Positions 27,840-37,027 of a stretch of DNA of 64,000 bases are shown piece after piece. Under the pieces are notes generated by a model. That model was not told the DNA's origin. It did not search any database and saw nothing but the letters and a program-made list of their open reading frames with translations. The DNA is from Paenibacillus azoreducens (lineage in GTDB: Bacteria > Bacillota > Bacilli > Paenibacillales > Paenibacillaceae): assembly GCF_021654775.1 (NCBI RefSeq), contig NZ_AP025343.1, positions 1,302,001 through 1,366,000 on the forward strand, in the 5' to 3' direction. A program made the position numbers and the translations under genes. Position 1 is the stretch's first letter, and every line of letters begins with the position of its first letter.

Positions 27840-29740
27840 GTTGGTTGCTGAATTTATATGAGACCTATGAATCTAACTTGGACTTGGTTGGTGAAATCGA
27901 AACAAGAGCGAATGACCAGGAATTCACATTGCTGCCCATTTCCCACACCACCCAAAATGCTCACATTGAAGTCACCGTTTCGGAAAATGGTGAATTTCAC
28001 TCGGCGTCCGTAATTGACAAAAAGGATGCAAGCACATTAATTCCATGTACGGAAAAATCGGCGAGCCGTGCGGGGAAGGTCATCTCTCCATATCCCTTGC
28101 ATGACAAACTCGTTTATGTTGCCGGGGATTTCACGGCATATGCGGGAAGTGGGAATGAAGCGGAATCTTTTGCCCATTACATCAAGCAGTTGGGGGATTG
28201 GGCGAACTCTTCGTATGCCACTTGGAAAGTTCGGAGTATCTATAACTATCTCAAAAAAGGCTGCTTGATTCAGGATCTGATCAAAGAACGCATTTTATTC
28301 GTGGATACGGACAAACGCCTGATTGAGAAATGGGATAAAAAGTATGAGTCGCTGTATCCCGAAAAGCCGTTTATTTTTTCCGTACTTGCGGGAGGGCAGG
28401 AGAGTGCTTTTGTCCGGTTTAATGTACGGGCGCGGGATATTGAGAAGGATGTATGGGATGATCAGGAGATGTACAAGTCCTGGATCGATTACTATCAAAA
28501 CCTGCTCGGCGATGAGGATATTTGCTTTGTCACGGGAAACAGGCAGCCAAGCACCGACAAACATGCCAACAAAATCCGGAATGCGGCGGACAAAGCTAAA
28601 TTAATTTCGGCCAATGACTCAAGCGGTTTTACATATCGGGGCCGGTTTAATGCAAGCCATGACGCTGCCAGCATTAGTTACGAGGTGTCGCAAAAAGCGC
28701 ATAATGCGTTGAAATGGTTGATTAATCGCCAAGGGAAAATCATTGATCTACGGGTATTTTTGATTTGGGGAAATGATGATCTTAATGTGCCCGACCCTAC
28801 CGAGGATACGTTTGCGATTGGTCCTGCACCAACTGAAGTTGCAGCCAAGAGGTCTTTTACGAACCGGGAATATGCCCAAGAAGTATACAAATTAATGGAC
28901 GGTTACAAAAGCAACTTGTCGAGCAAACCGAAGATTAATATCCTGGTCCTTGATTCGGCGACAACGGGGCGCATGGCCGTACTTTATTACCGGAACATGG
29001 ATAAAGAAATCTATTTGGAAAAGCTGAAAGATTGGCATACAAGTTGCGCATGGCTGCATCGCTACCGTAAAAACCGTGAAGGGGATTTTGTGCAGTTTTA
29101 TGGAGCCCCGGCAACCAAAGATATTGCATTTGCCGCTTACGGACCGCGAGCGAATGAAAAAATCGTCAAAGGTTTGATGGAGCGGATGCTGCCATGCATC
29201 GTCGACGGTGCCAACATTCCTCAAGATATTGTCAAAAGCGCTTTTCACCGCGCCTCAAATCCGGTGTCGATGGAAAAGTGGGAGTGGGAAAAAACGCTCA
29301 GCATTACATGCGCGTTGATCAATAAAACATTGAAGACCAGAAAGGAGGAGTTTGGTTTGGCATTGAATACGGAAAACGATGATCGCGACTACTTATTTGG
29401 CCGCTTATTAGCCGTTGCGGATGTACTGGAAAGACGGGCTCTCGGGGACGAGACGCGTGCGACGAACGCAATCCGTTATATGAACTCTTTTTCCATGCAT
29501 CCCGAAAGAACCTGGATGACTATTCAAAGAAGTTTGCAGCCATATCAAGCACGGTTGGGGACAAAAGCTACCTATCTTACGAAGATTATGGATGAAATCG
29601 CTTCGAAATTTAAAGTGGAGGATTTCAATAATAGGTCGTTAAGCGGCAAATATTTGTTAGGTTTTTATAGCCAAAGACATGAGCTTTATCAAAAGAAAGA
29701 AAACAATAACGATGCCAATGAAGCATCCGGTGAGGAGTGA
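27836..29740 (+). CDS. cas8c: Cas8c (Csd1), large subunit of type I-C Cascade
   Basis: A 634-residue large subunit, expected to recognise the PAM and open target DNA. Family features: [15 protein letters not shown] at the N-terminus, [16 protein letters not shown] around residues 130-145, and a helical C-terminal part beginning near residue 505. The start is TTG 27836, overlapping the cas5 stop as TTGA, with GGGGGTGAAG upstream. The C-terminal helical region also has an internal ribosome site and start that can make the separate small subunit Cas11c (listed on its own). Close overlap with both neighbours shows tight translational coupling. Confidence 0.96.
   Translation: MSWLLNLYETYESNLDLVGEIETRANDQEFTLLPISHTTQNAHIEVTVSENGEFHSASVIDKKDASTLIPCTEKSASRAGKVISPYPLHDKLVYVAGDFTAYAGSGNEAESFAHYIKQLGDWANSSYATWKVRSIYNYLKKGCLIQDLIKERILFVDTDKRLIEKWDKKYESLYPEKPFIFSVLAGGQESAFVRFNVRARDIEKDVWDDQEMYKSWIDYYQNLLGDEDICFVTGNRQPSTDKHANKIRNAADKAKLISANDSSGFTYRGRFNASHDAASISYEVSQKAHNALKWLINRQGKIIDLRVFLIWGNDDLNVPDPTEDTFAIGPAPTEVAAKRSFTNREYAQEVYKLMDGYKSNLSSKPKINILVLDSATTGRMAVLYYRNMDKEIYLEKLKDWHTSCAWLHRYRKNREGDFVQFYGAPATKDIAFAAYGPRANEKIVKGLMERMLPCIVDGANIPQDIVKSAFHRASNPVSMEKWEWEKTLSITCALINKTLKTRKEEFGLALNTENDDRDYLFGRLLAVADVLERRALGDETRATNAIRYMNSFSMHPERTWMTIQRSLQPYQARLGTKATYLTKIMDEIASKFKVEDFNNRSLSGKYLLGFYSQRHELYQKKENNNDANEASGEE
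29357..29740 (+). CDS. cas11c: Predicted internal Cas11c small subunit (in frame within cas8c)
   Basis: Inside cas8c, AAAGGAGGAG (29341-29350) is followed at ideal distance by an in-frame TTG at 29357 (residue 508 of Cas8c). Translation from there gives a 127-residue helical protein ([20 protein letters not shown] onward) that ends at the cas8c stop. In type I-C (and I-B, I-D) systems the small subunit is known to be made from such an internal start. That ribosome site is stronger than the one for Cas8c itself, as expected if several Cas11 copies are needed per complex. A second TTG at 29363 is an alternative start. Existence is inferred from sequence only. Confidence 0.75.
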   Translation: MALNTENDDRDYLFGRLLAVADVLERRALGDETRATNAIRYMNSFSMHPERTWMTIQRSLQPYQARLGTKATYLTKIMDEIASKFKVEDFNNRSLSGKYLLGFYSQRHELYQKKENNNDANEASGEE

Positions 29741-29745
29741 TTGCG

Positions 29746-30606
29746 ATGTCAGTATTAGATCATAAAATCGATTTTGCCGTCGTGTTATCTGTAAAAGGCG
29801 CTAATCCCAATGGAGACCCGTTAAACGGTAATCGTCCAAGACAAAATTATGACGGGCATGGAGAAATATCGGATGTGGCGATTAAACGGAAAATCCGAAA
29901 CAGGCTGCAGGATATGGGAGAACCGATTTTTGTACAATCTAATGACCGAAAAACCGATGCGTTCAGCAGCTTAAGAGAACGTGCCGATGCGAATGAGGAA
30001 CTGAATAAAATACTGAAATCAAAGACAGCATCAGGCGATGATTTTGCTAAAATCGCATGTGAGTCCTGGATCGATGTCCGCAGCTTTGGGCAGGTGTTCG
30101 CGTTTAAGGGTGGGGCGGATAAAGGCGTATCCGTAGGTGTGAGAGGCCCTGTATCAATTCATACGGCGACCAGCGTTTTACCAATTGATATTACCAGTAT
30201 GCAGATCACGAAAAGCGTGAACTCGGAGCCGGGGAAGGACCGGGGATCGGATACGATGGGGATGAAGCATCGCGTGGATTTTGGTGTATACGTTTTTTAT
30301 GGCAGCATCAATACTCAACTGGCTGAAAAGACAGGCTTCTCAAACGAAGATGCAAACAAGATCAAAGAAGCGCTGGTAACATTGTTTGAAAATGATGCAT
30401 CGGCAGCCAGACCGGACGGAAGTATGGAGATTCATAAGGTATACTGGTGGGAACATAATTCAAAATTGGGTCAATACTCTTCCGCCAAAGTACATCGTTC
30501 ATTAACCGTAGAACCACGTGTTGAGGAACCAAAATCTTTTGATGAATATGTTATTGAACTCACGGAGCTTGATGGTCTGAAGGTTGAGATTCTGGATGGC
30601 CTATAA
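29746..30606 (+). CDS. cas7c: Cas7c (Csd2), crRNA backbone subunit of type I-C Cascade
   Basis: A 286-residue RAMP protein that polymerises along the crRNA spacer. Typical N-terminus: KIDFAVVLSVKGANPNGDPL, followed by GNRPRQNYDGHGEISDVAIK, and a central RSFGQVFAF. ATG 29746 is preferred because GAGGAGTG lies at the right distance; a GTG at 29737 overlapping the cas8c stop is possible but has no ribosome site. The gene follows cas8c directly and slightly overlaps cas4. Confidence 0.96.
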   Translation: MSVLDHKIDFAVVLSVKGANPNGDPLNGNRPRQNYDGHGEISDVAIKRKIRNRLQDMGEPIFVQSNDRKTDAFSSLRERADANEELNKILKSKTASGDDFAKIACESWIDVRSFGQVFAFKGGADKGVSVGVRGPVSIHTATSVLPIDITSMQITKSVNSEPGKDRGSDTMGMKHRVDFGVYVFYGSINTQLAEKTGFSNEDANKIKEALVTLFENDASAARPDGSMEIHKVYWWEHNSKLGQYSSAKVHRSLTVEPRVEEPKSFDEYVIELTELDGLKVEILDGL

Positions 30607-31267
30607 TGATGAAGATGATTATTTGATGCTGTCTGGCATCCAGCATTTTCAATTCTGCAAGCGGCAATGGGCACTCATTCATATCGAACAACAATGGGAA
30701 GAGAATGTAAAGACGATCGAAGGGCAGTATCTCCACCGCAATGCAGACCAACCGTTTACGAGAGAAAAGCGCGGCGATAAACTTGTCGTCCGCGCGATGT
30801 CTGTCAAGTCGCATGAACTGAAGATGAGCGGCATTTGCGATGTGGTCGAGTTCGTACAAGATAGCCGTGGAGTAGAGATTAATGGAGCCGAGGGCAAATA
30901 TTTAGTTTTCCCGGTTGAGTATAAACGCGGCAAGCCTAAAACGGATGAGTCGGATGTGCTGCAATTGGCTGCTCAGGCAATCTGTCTCGAGGAGATGCTG
31001 CTATGTGAAGTACAGATGGGCTTTATTTTTTACCAAGAACTGAAACATAGGGTTGAAGTGTCACTAACGGATGACGTAAAACAAAAAGTCAGATCGGTTG
31101 TGGCTGAGATGCATGATTATTATAAGCGTGGCCATACTCCCAAAGTTAAAACTGGTCCATTTTGCAAAAATTGTTCGCTCCATTCCATTTGCTTGCCATC
31201 CCTAATGACAAAACGGACTGTGCGAAGCTATATAGAAGGGAAGATCCGGGATGAAGCGTCTTCTTAA
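30596..31267 (+). CDS. cas4: Cas4, RecB-type nuclease for spacer processing
   Basis: A 223-residue iron-sulfur nuclease that trims prespacers and checks the PAM with Cas1-Cas2. Start ATG 30596 gives the normal Cas4 beginning (MAYNDEDDYLMLSGIQHFQF) and overlaps the cas7 stop by 11 bases. The first cluster cysteine is in QFCKRQW; the other three are in FCKNCSLHSIC near the C-terminus. The nuclease residues are GICDVVEF and FPVEYKRGK (E-x-K), followed by the QLAAQAICLEEML helix. It overlaps cas1 by 17 bases. Confidence 0.96.
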   Translation: MAYNDEDDYLMLSGIQHFQFCKRQWALIHIEQQWEENVKTIEGQYLHRNADQPFTREKRGDKLVVRAMSVKSHELKMSGICDVVEFVQDSRGVEINGAEGKYLVFPVEYKRGKPKTDESDVLQLAAQAICLEEMLLCEVQMGFIFYQELKHRVEVSLTDDVKQKVRSVVAEMHDYYKRGHTPKVKTGPFCKNCSLHSICLPSLMTKRTVRSYIEGKIRDEASS

Positions 31268-32282
31268 TACGTTATATGTCACGCAACCAGATATATATTT
31301 ATCACTGGACGGGGATAATATTGTGTTGCTGAAGGAACAAGAGAAGGTTGGACGTTTGCCGCTGCACAATCTGGAATCTATTGTCGCTTTTGGTTATACG
31401 GGCGCCAGTCCGGCACTAATGGGGTATTGTGCGGAGCGGAATATAGCGATCACATTTATGACGATGAGCGGGAGGTTTTTGGCTCGTGTTATTGGACAAA
31501 GCAAAGGGAATGTGGTGTTGCGTAAGAAGCAGTATCTTATCTCTGCGGATGAATCTTTGTCTGTAAAAACTGCCCGCAACTTTATTATCGGCAAAATATA
31601 TAACCACAAATGGATAATTGAGCGAATGACTCGCGACTATCCGCTTCGAATTAATGTGGCTGAATTCAAGGAAATTTCCGGGCAGCTATCATCCATTATT
31701 TTAGATGTAAGAGCGTGCGAGGACCTAGAGCGGTTAAGAGGATTGGAAGGACAAGCTGCATTCAGCTACAATAAGGCGCTGGGACAAATGATTTTGCAGC
31801 AGACAGACGATTTTTATTTTCGTTCCCGCTCTCGTAGGCCTCCGCTGGATAATATGAATGCGATGCTTTCTCTGGCGTACACATTGCTGGCAAATGATAT
31901 GGCTGCCGCCCTGGAAGCGGTTGGGCTGGATGCCTATGTTGGATTCCTGCACCGGGATCGTCCCGGGCGGGCATCTTTGGCACTTGATGTTATGGAAGAG
32001 CTGCGGGGAGTCTACGCTGACAAATTTGTTTTGACCTTGATCAATAAGAAGATTGTAAACAAGGATGATTTTTATACAAAAGAAAACGGCGCTGTTTTGA
32101 TGACAGATGAGGCCAGGAAGAAATTTTTAGCGGCATGGCAAAATAAAAAGCAAGAGAAAATAGAGCATCCGTATTTGGGCGAGAAAATAAGCTGGGGACT
32201 GGTTCCGCATGCTCAAGCATTGCTACTGGCGCGTTATTTGCGCGGCGATCTGGATGAATACCCTCCATTTTTATGGAAGTAG
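31251..32282 (+). CDS. cas1: Cas1, CRISPR integrase
   Basis: A 343-residue integrase that, with Cas2, inserts new spacers at the leader end. Beta-rich N-domain, then the helical catalytic domain with the three metal ligands: E166 (LEGQAAFSYNKAL), H234 (GFLHRDRPGRASLALD) and D246. ATG 31251 lies inside the end of cas4; the ribosome site is in the cas4 coding sequence (GGGAAG). Intact motifs and a young-looking array 2 suggest adaptation is or was recently active. Confidence 0.97.
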   Translation: MKRLLNTLYVTQPDIYLSLDGDNIVLLKEQEKVGRLPLHNLESIVAFGYTGASPALMGYCAERNIAITFMTMSGRFLARVIGQSKGNVVLRKKQYLISADESLSVKTARNFIIGKIYNHKWIIERMTRDYPLRINVAEFKEISGQLSSIILDVRACEDLERLRGLEGQAAFSYNKALGQMILQQTDDFYFRSRSRRPPLDNMNAMLSLAYTLLANDMAAALEAVGLDAYVGFLHRDRPGRASLALDVMEELRGVYADKFVLTLINKKIVNKDDFYTKENGAVLMTDEARKKFLAAWQNKKQEKIEHPYLGEKISWGLVPHAQALLLARYLRGDLDEYPPFLWK

Positions 32283-32291
32283 GTGTTTGAT

Positions 32292-32582
32292 TTGTTAGTT
32301 CTAGTCACATATGATGTAAAGACAACAAGCATGACCGGGCAGCAAAGATTGCGCCGAGTTGCAAAGCTATGCCAAAACTACGGCCAAAGAGTTCAAAATT
32401 CGGTATTTGAATGCATCGTAGATGCAACTGAGTTTGCTCTTTTAAAAATAAAACTGATGGAAGTTATCGACCAAGAACAGGACAGTATCAGGTTCTATCA
32501 GCTTGGCAACAATTACAAAAACAAGGTGGAGCATTTTGGAGTTAAAGAATCCCTGGATCTTGAAGGTCCATTGATTCTATAG
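32292..32582 (+). CDS. cas2: Cas2, adaptation complex subunit
   Basis: A 96-residue ferredoxin-fold protein, structural partner of Cas1. TTG 32292 is chosen: it gives the family-typical MLVLVTYDVKTTSMTG and has AGGTG six bases upstream. A GTG at 32283 adds three residues but lies too close to any ribosome site. The family features RRVAKLCQNYGQRVQNSVFE and the D-SIRFYQLG strand are intact. It is the last cas gene, ten bases before the conserved leader motif of array 2. Confidence 0.95.
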   Translation: MLVLVTYDVKTTSMTGQQRLRRVAKLCQNYGQRVQNSVFECIVDATEFALLKIKLMEVIDQEQDSIRFYQLGNNYKNKVEHFGVKESLDLEGPLIL

Positions 32583-32591
32583 TAATTTGAC

Positions 32592-32751
32592 GGTGCGAAC
32601 CCCAAGTGCACATGCATTTCCCGGGGGATTCGCACCAGAAATATCTTGATATTTATCCATAAATGTTATTTTATGTATATAAGTGTTCGTAAACAAGTAT
32701 GTTTTCGACAAAAAAGTACTGGTTTTCAGGCTTTTTTACTTGAAAATCGGA
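32592..32751 (+). promoter_or_regulatory. CRISPR array 2 leader
   Basis: It starts ten bases after cas2 with GGTGCGAA (32592) and its inverse TTCGCACC (32629), spaced exactly as in leader 1 and again enclosing AAGTGCACAT. An AATATCTTGATATTTAT tract follows, and it ends TTGAAAATCGGA before the first repeat. It carries the array promoter and integration signals, inferred from conservation between the two leaders. Confidence 0.82.
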
Positions 32752-34977
32752 GTCGCATCCTATGTGGATGCGTGGATTGAAAGGTATCCATTGGCGCACC
32801 TGAGACGGTCTATCATGTCGCATCCTATGTGGATGCGTGGATTGAAAGCATATGATTTTAGTACAATTACTAGAATGTTATTGGGTCGCATCCTATGTGG
32901 ATGCGTGGATTGAAAGCACTCTTCTTGGTTTGTTTCACAAGCTGGTTACCAGTCGCATCCTATGTGGATGCGTGGATTGAAAGACCTCCTTCTCCCCCAT
33001 CGTCCTTTTTAAAAAGTGGTCGCATCCTATGTGGATGCGTGGATTGAAAGGTCGGCATCATCCTGGAGCTTTACGAGTTGATCTTGTCGCATCCTATGTG
33101 GATGCGTGGATTGAAAGAACATACGCCGGATCCAGTATATGGAGCGAGGTAGTCGCATCCTATGTGGATGCGTGGATTGAAAGCAAAAAGGGAGAATAAT
33201 AAATGGAATTTTACATGCCGTCGCATCCTATGTGGATGCGTGGATTGAAAGAACCATTAGTTTCGAATCTTGGTTTGATCAACTTGTCGCATCCTATGTG
33301 GATGCGTGGATTGAAAGAAATGTTGCAAACGGCAACCCTGCCGCACGTTTTACGGTCGCATCCTATGTGGATGCGTGGATTGAAAGACTGATTTGATTTG
33401 CAAAATTTGTATTGGTGTCCAGTCGCATCCTATGTGGATGCGTGGATTGAAAGCGATTGAGATAAGTCAAACCCTCCTACGCACGGCCTAGTCGCATCCT
33501 ATGTGGATGCGTGGATTGAAAGTGGACTGCTCATCTGCCAAAGATGCTGATGAGCTGGTCGCATCCTATGTGGATGCGTGGATTGAAAGATATCATCCGG
33601 TTTAACAACGTCGGTCATTTTCGTCGCATCCTATGTGGATGCGTGGATTGAAAGCCTTTAGGAGCGCCCGGCCCCCGTTTAGTAACGTTGTCGCATCCTA
33701 TGTGGATGCGTGGATTGAAAGTGAGCAGCTGCTTCGATTGCGGCATTGATCCGCGTCGCATCCTATGTGGATGCGTGGATTGAAAGTCCGCGGGTACTGG
33801 AACGCCCTGGCCGTTTTTGTAGTCGCATCCTATGTGGATGCGTGGATTGAAAGGAGACAGCCAGGAATTCGCAGCTGCGGGAAATCGTCGCATCCTATGT
33901 GGATGCGTGGATTGAAAGTTGAATGTTATCGTTGGTATTCTCAAACTTTACTGTCGCATCCTATGTGGATGCGTGGATTGAAAGATATCAGCAGAACAGA
34001 GCTAGAAAAAATCAAACGTGTCGCATCCTATGTGGATGCGTGGATTGAAAGCACATCAACACGCAAAGTACCACCAGTACGACCGTCGCATCCTATGTGG
34101 ATGCGTGGATTGAAAGGTCGTGGTACAATTTACCTCTAGATTCACCGCCTTGTCGCATCCTATGTGGATGCGTGGATTGAAAGTCAAGAAGTTGCTGGAA
34201 CTGATCCATTTGAAGCAGTCGCATCCTATGCGGATGCGTGGATTGAAAGTGATCTCGGGCTCCCTAAAAGTTGGTTAAGGCCTAGTCGCATCCTATGTGG
34301 ATGCGTGGATTGAAAGGTCGTGGTACAATTTACCTCTAGATTCACCGCCTTGTCGCATCCTATGTGGATGCGTGGATTGAAAGTCAAGAAGTTGCTGGAA
34401 CTGATCCATTTGAAGCAGTCGCATCCTATGCGGATGCGTGGATTGAAAGACCCCTTGCGTTTGGAGACGCGTAGCCACTCGCTCGTCGCATCCTATGCGG
34501 ATGCGTGGATTGAAAGTGATCTCGGGCTCCCTAAAAGTTGGTTAAGGCCTAGTCGCATCCTATGCGGATGCGTGGATTGAAAGGTATCGATGCTGATCGG
34601 AAATGGAAATGATGTGACTCGTCGCATCCTATGCGGATGCGTGGATTGAAAGATAGTTTGCCTTGGACTGCTCACGTGATGTAATTCCGTCGCATCCTAT
34701 GCGGAAGCCAACCATCCCGGTAGTACCAAAAATTATGACCACGTCGCATCCTATGCAGATGCGTGGATTGAAAGATTGGAGATTATTTGTATCTCTTGCA
34801 GTAACAACAGTCGCATCCTATGTGGATGCGTGGATTGAAAGTTTTAGATGGAAGCCATCAATGCCTCGACCTGAACCCGTCGCATCCTATGCGGATGCGT
34901 GGATTGAAAGTTGTCTGCCCATGATGTGAACTGGATCTTCACTAGGTCACATCCCTCATAGATGCACGGTTTTATGT
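32752..34977 (+). CRISPR. Type I-C CRISPR array 2 (33 repeats plus a degenerate last one)
   Basis: Same 32-bp repeat as array 1, except that the first 22 repeats (32752 to 34152) all carry T at position 14 (TATGT loop). Repeat 23 (34218) has C, 24 and 25 (34285, 34352) T, 26-31 (34418-34743) C, 32 (34810) T and 33 (34879) C. Repeat 30 (34689) keeps only its first ~16 bases, repeat 31 has one change, and a decayed copy ends the array at 34946. Spacers are 33-37 bases. Three spacers occur twice: 34117 = 34317, 34184 = 34384 and 34250 = 34517. Most variation lies at the distal end, so growth is from the cas2 side. Confidence 0.98.
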
Positions 34978-35069
34978 TCACAACTGCAAAGCTCCCCACT
35001 CCGGTCTCATTCTGCACTCGCTGCAGCTTGAGACTTTCTTATGTTCCATACCTCCAAAGAAATCGCAAA

Positions 35070-35133
35070 TGTAAAAATCCTCGGAGTGTTGTAAATATCC
35101 TCTATTTCAGTCTAGGGGCTCCCTTTTTATGAT
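35070..35133 (+). promoter_or_regulatory. Transporter/GH65 promoter with paired activator half-sites
   Basis: TGTAAAAATCCTC at 35070-35082, TGTAAATATCCTC at 35090-35102, and -10 TATGAT at 35128-35133. The 20-bp and 38-bp spacings are identical to those of the GH97 promoter. GGA follows half-site 1 in both. No -35 hexamer is recognisable. The flanking gap (34978-35224) shows nothing else. Confidence 0.78.
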
Positions 35134-35224
35134 GAATATAGATTCTTTGCTTTCTCTGAAAGCGAGGGCGGGGAGTCGGACTATCTTACGAAAAAGGGTT
35201 TCGTAAAGCGGAAGGAGTAACAAC

Positions 35225-36175
35225 ATGAAGCCGAAAATAGACACACAGCGCTCCATGATTAAACCGAACAGGAGCTTACATGCCAGGCTGGGCAGGCTGG
35301 GAAGTTCATCGACGTTTGTTGGCTATTTGTTTGTAGCCCCCATCCTGATTTTGATGGGAATCTGGTTTTATTATCCTCTGATTCAATCGTTTATTTACAG
35401 CTTGCAGGATATCAGTTTTTTGAACCCGGATGCGGCCAAGTTTGTCGGTCTCGGCAACTATATCGAAATTGTTAAGGATAAGGATTTTTGGACCGCCTTA
35501 AGCCATTCCGCGCTGCTGACAGTCGTGGCGGTGCCGCTGCAGGCGCTCATCGCGCTCGTGATTGCGGTCAATTTGAACAAGGTCAAGCGGATGAAAGGCG
35601 TGTTCCGCACTTTGTATTACATGCCTTACATTACGTCCACGATTGCCGTGACGACCGTATTTATGTATTTGTTCATGCAGCACGACGGGATTGTCACTAA
35701 AGCGCTGGTTTGGCTTGGATTCCCGGACATTTCCTGGTACGCGGACGTGAAATATGCGCTTCCGTTTCTGATGATCTTAACGATTTGGACTTATGTAGGC
35801 TTTTATATGGTGGTATATCTTGGGGGGCTGCAAACGATTCCTAACGATATATATGAAGCGGGCCGCGTTGATGGCGCTAATGGCTGGCAGCAATTCTGGA
35901 GGCTTACCGTACCGATGCTGAAGCCGGTAACTTTCCTGGTCATCATGTCCGGGATTATCAATGTCATGCAATTGTTCGACCAACCGTATGCGCTCGCGAG
36001 AAACGGATCTCTGGGCAGCCCCGCCGGCGCAACAAGCACCATCGTGACGTACTTCTACAGCCAGGCGTTCAGCTATAACCGTTCCGGCTACGGCAGTGCG
36101 GCTGCATTTATTATCTTCGCGATTATCATAACGCTGTCCATGCTGCAAAAACGCTTTATCCGGGAGGAGATCTAA
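35225..36175 (+). CDS. Sugar ABC transporter permease, MalF/UgpA type
   Basis: A 316-residue CUT1 membrane subunit. A basic N-terminal tail of about 30 residues precedes the first helix (FVGYLFVAPILILMGIWFYY). The EAA loop is seen as YEAGRVDGANGWQQFWRLTVP near residue 220. GGAAGGAGTAAC precedes ATG 35225. It is the first gene of the operon under the paired half-site promoter and pairs with the next permease and with the binding protein encoded at 43.1 kb. Likely task: uptake of oligosaccharides released by the secreted enzymes of the same regulon. Confidence 0.95.
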   Translation: MKPKIDTQRSMIKPNRSLHARLGRLGSSSTFVGYLFVAPILILMGIWFYYPLIQSFIYSLQDISFLNPDAAKFVGLGNYIEIVKDKDFWTALSHSALLTVVAVPLQALIALVIAVNLNKVKRMKGVFRTLYYMPYITSTIAVTTVFMYLFMQHDGIVTKALVWLGFPDISWYADVKYALPFLMILTIWTYVGFYMVVYLGGLQTIPNDIYEAGRVDGANGWQQFWRLTVPMLKPVTFLVIMSGIINVMQLFDQPYALARNGSLGSPAGATSTIVTYFYSQAFSYNRSGYGSAAAFIIFAIIITLSMLQKRFIREEI

Positions 36176-36177
36176 AC

Positions 36178-36990
36178 ATGGAAAACCGTAAACATAGCTT
36201 CTTCCGATATCTGTTGCTGATCGTTTTCTCCATATTTTTCATCGTGCCGTTCGGTTATGCGATTTATACGTCGCTTTTGTCCAAAGCGGACATCGGCCAT
36301 TTGGTAATACCTACGAAATGGACGTTTGAGAACTACAAGGACGTTTTCGTGAATTCGGATCTGCTGATCTGGTACAAAAACTCCATTATCGTAACACTCG
36401 GCATTTTGATAGGGAACCTGATTGTCAACACGATGGCTGCTTATTCTTTGGCCCGTTTGAATTATAAGGGGAGAGGAGTCGTGTTTTTCTTGATCATCGG
36501 GATGATGATGGTTCCTTACCAGGTCATGATTATTCCGATTTTCTCCATGATCGTCGATTTGAAATGGATGAACAGTTATTATGGCTTGATCATTCCGTTC
36601 CTGTTCCAAGGATTTCTCGTCTTTTTGATGCGCCAGTTCTTTTTGACGATTCCGAAAGAGCTGGAGGAGGCCGCGGAGGTCGACGGGTTAAACAAAATCA
36701 GCATTTTCTTCCGGATCATGCTGCCGTTATCCAAAGGCGCGCTCGGTACACAGATTATTTTCAGCTTTACCGGAACATGGAACTCCTTCGTATGGCCGGT
36801 TACGCTCGTGAACGACAGCCGCTGGTACGTGCTGACAGTCGGTCTGAACACGCTTAAAAACCGTTATTTTGAATGGCCGAACCTGACGATGACCGGCGTT
36901 GTGCTGCTGACCGTGCCGATCATCATCGTATTCCTGATTTTCCAGCGCCAGATGGAGCAAGGGATTGCCACCACGGGCCTGAAAGGATAA
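36178..36990 (+). CDS. Sugar ABC transporter permease, MalG type
   Basis: A 270-residue CUT1 membrane subunit starting two bases after the previous stop, with GGGAGGAGATC as ribosome site. Six membrane helices; EAA loop ELEEAAEVDGLNKISIFFRI; the family end FQRQMEQGIATTGLKG. It forms the channel with the preceding permease. The transporter ATPase is not encoded nearby, so a shared MsmX-type ATPase is assumed. Confidence 0.95.
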   Translation: MENRKHSFFRYLLLIVFSIFFIVPFGYAIYTSLLSKADIGHLVIPTKWTFENYKDVFVNSDLLIWYKNSIIVTLGILIGNLIVNTMAAYSLARLNYKGRGVVFFLIIGMMMVPYQVMIIPIFSMIVDLKWMNSYYGLIIPFLFQGFLVFLMRQFFLTIPKELEEAAEVDGLNKISIFFRIMLPLSKGALGTQIIFSFTGTWNSFVWPVTLVNDSRWYVLTVGLNTLKNRYFEWPNLTMTGVVLLTVPIIIVFLIFQRQMEQGIATTGLKG

Positions 36991-37027
36991 ACCGATTCGA
37001 AGTAGAGGATAGATAGGGGGAAGAAAC

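Noticed and set aside
35155..35168. TGAAAGCGAGGGCG as a possible cre site before the permease operon
   Set aside because: Only the left half fits the consensus; four positions on the right fail.
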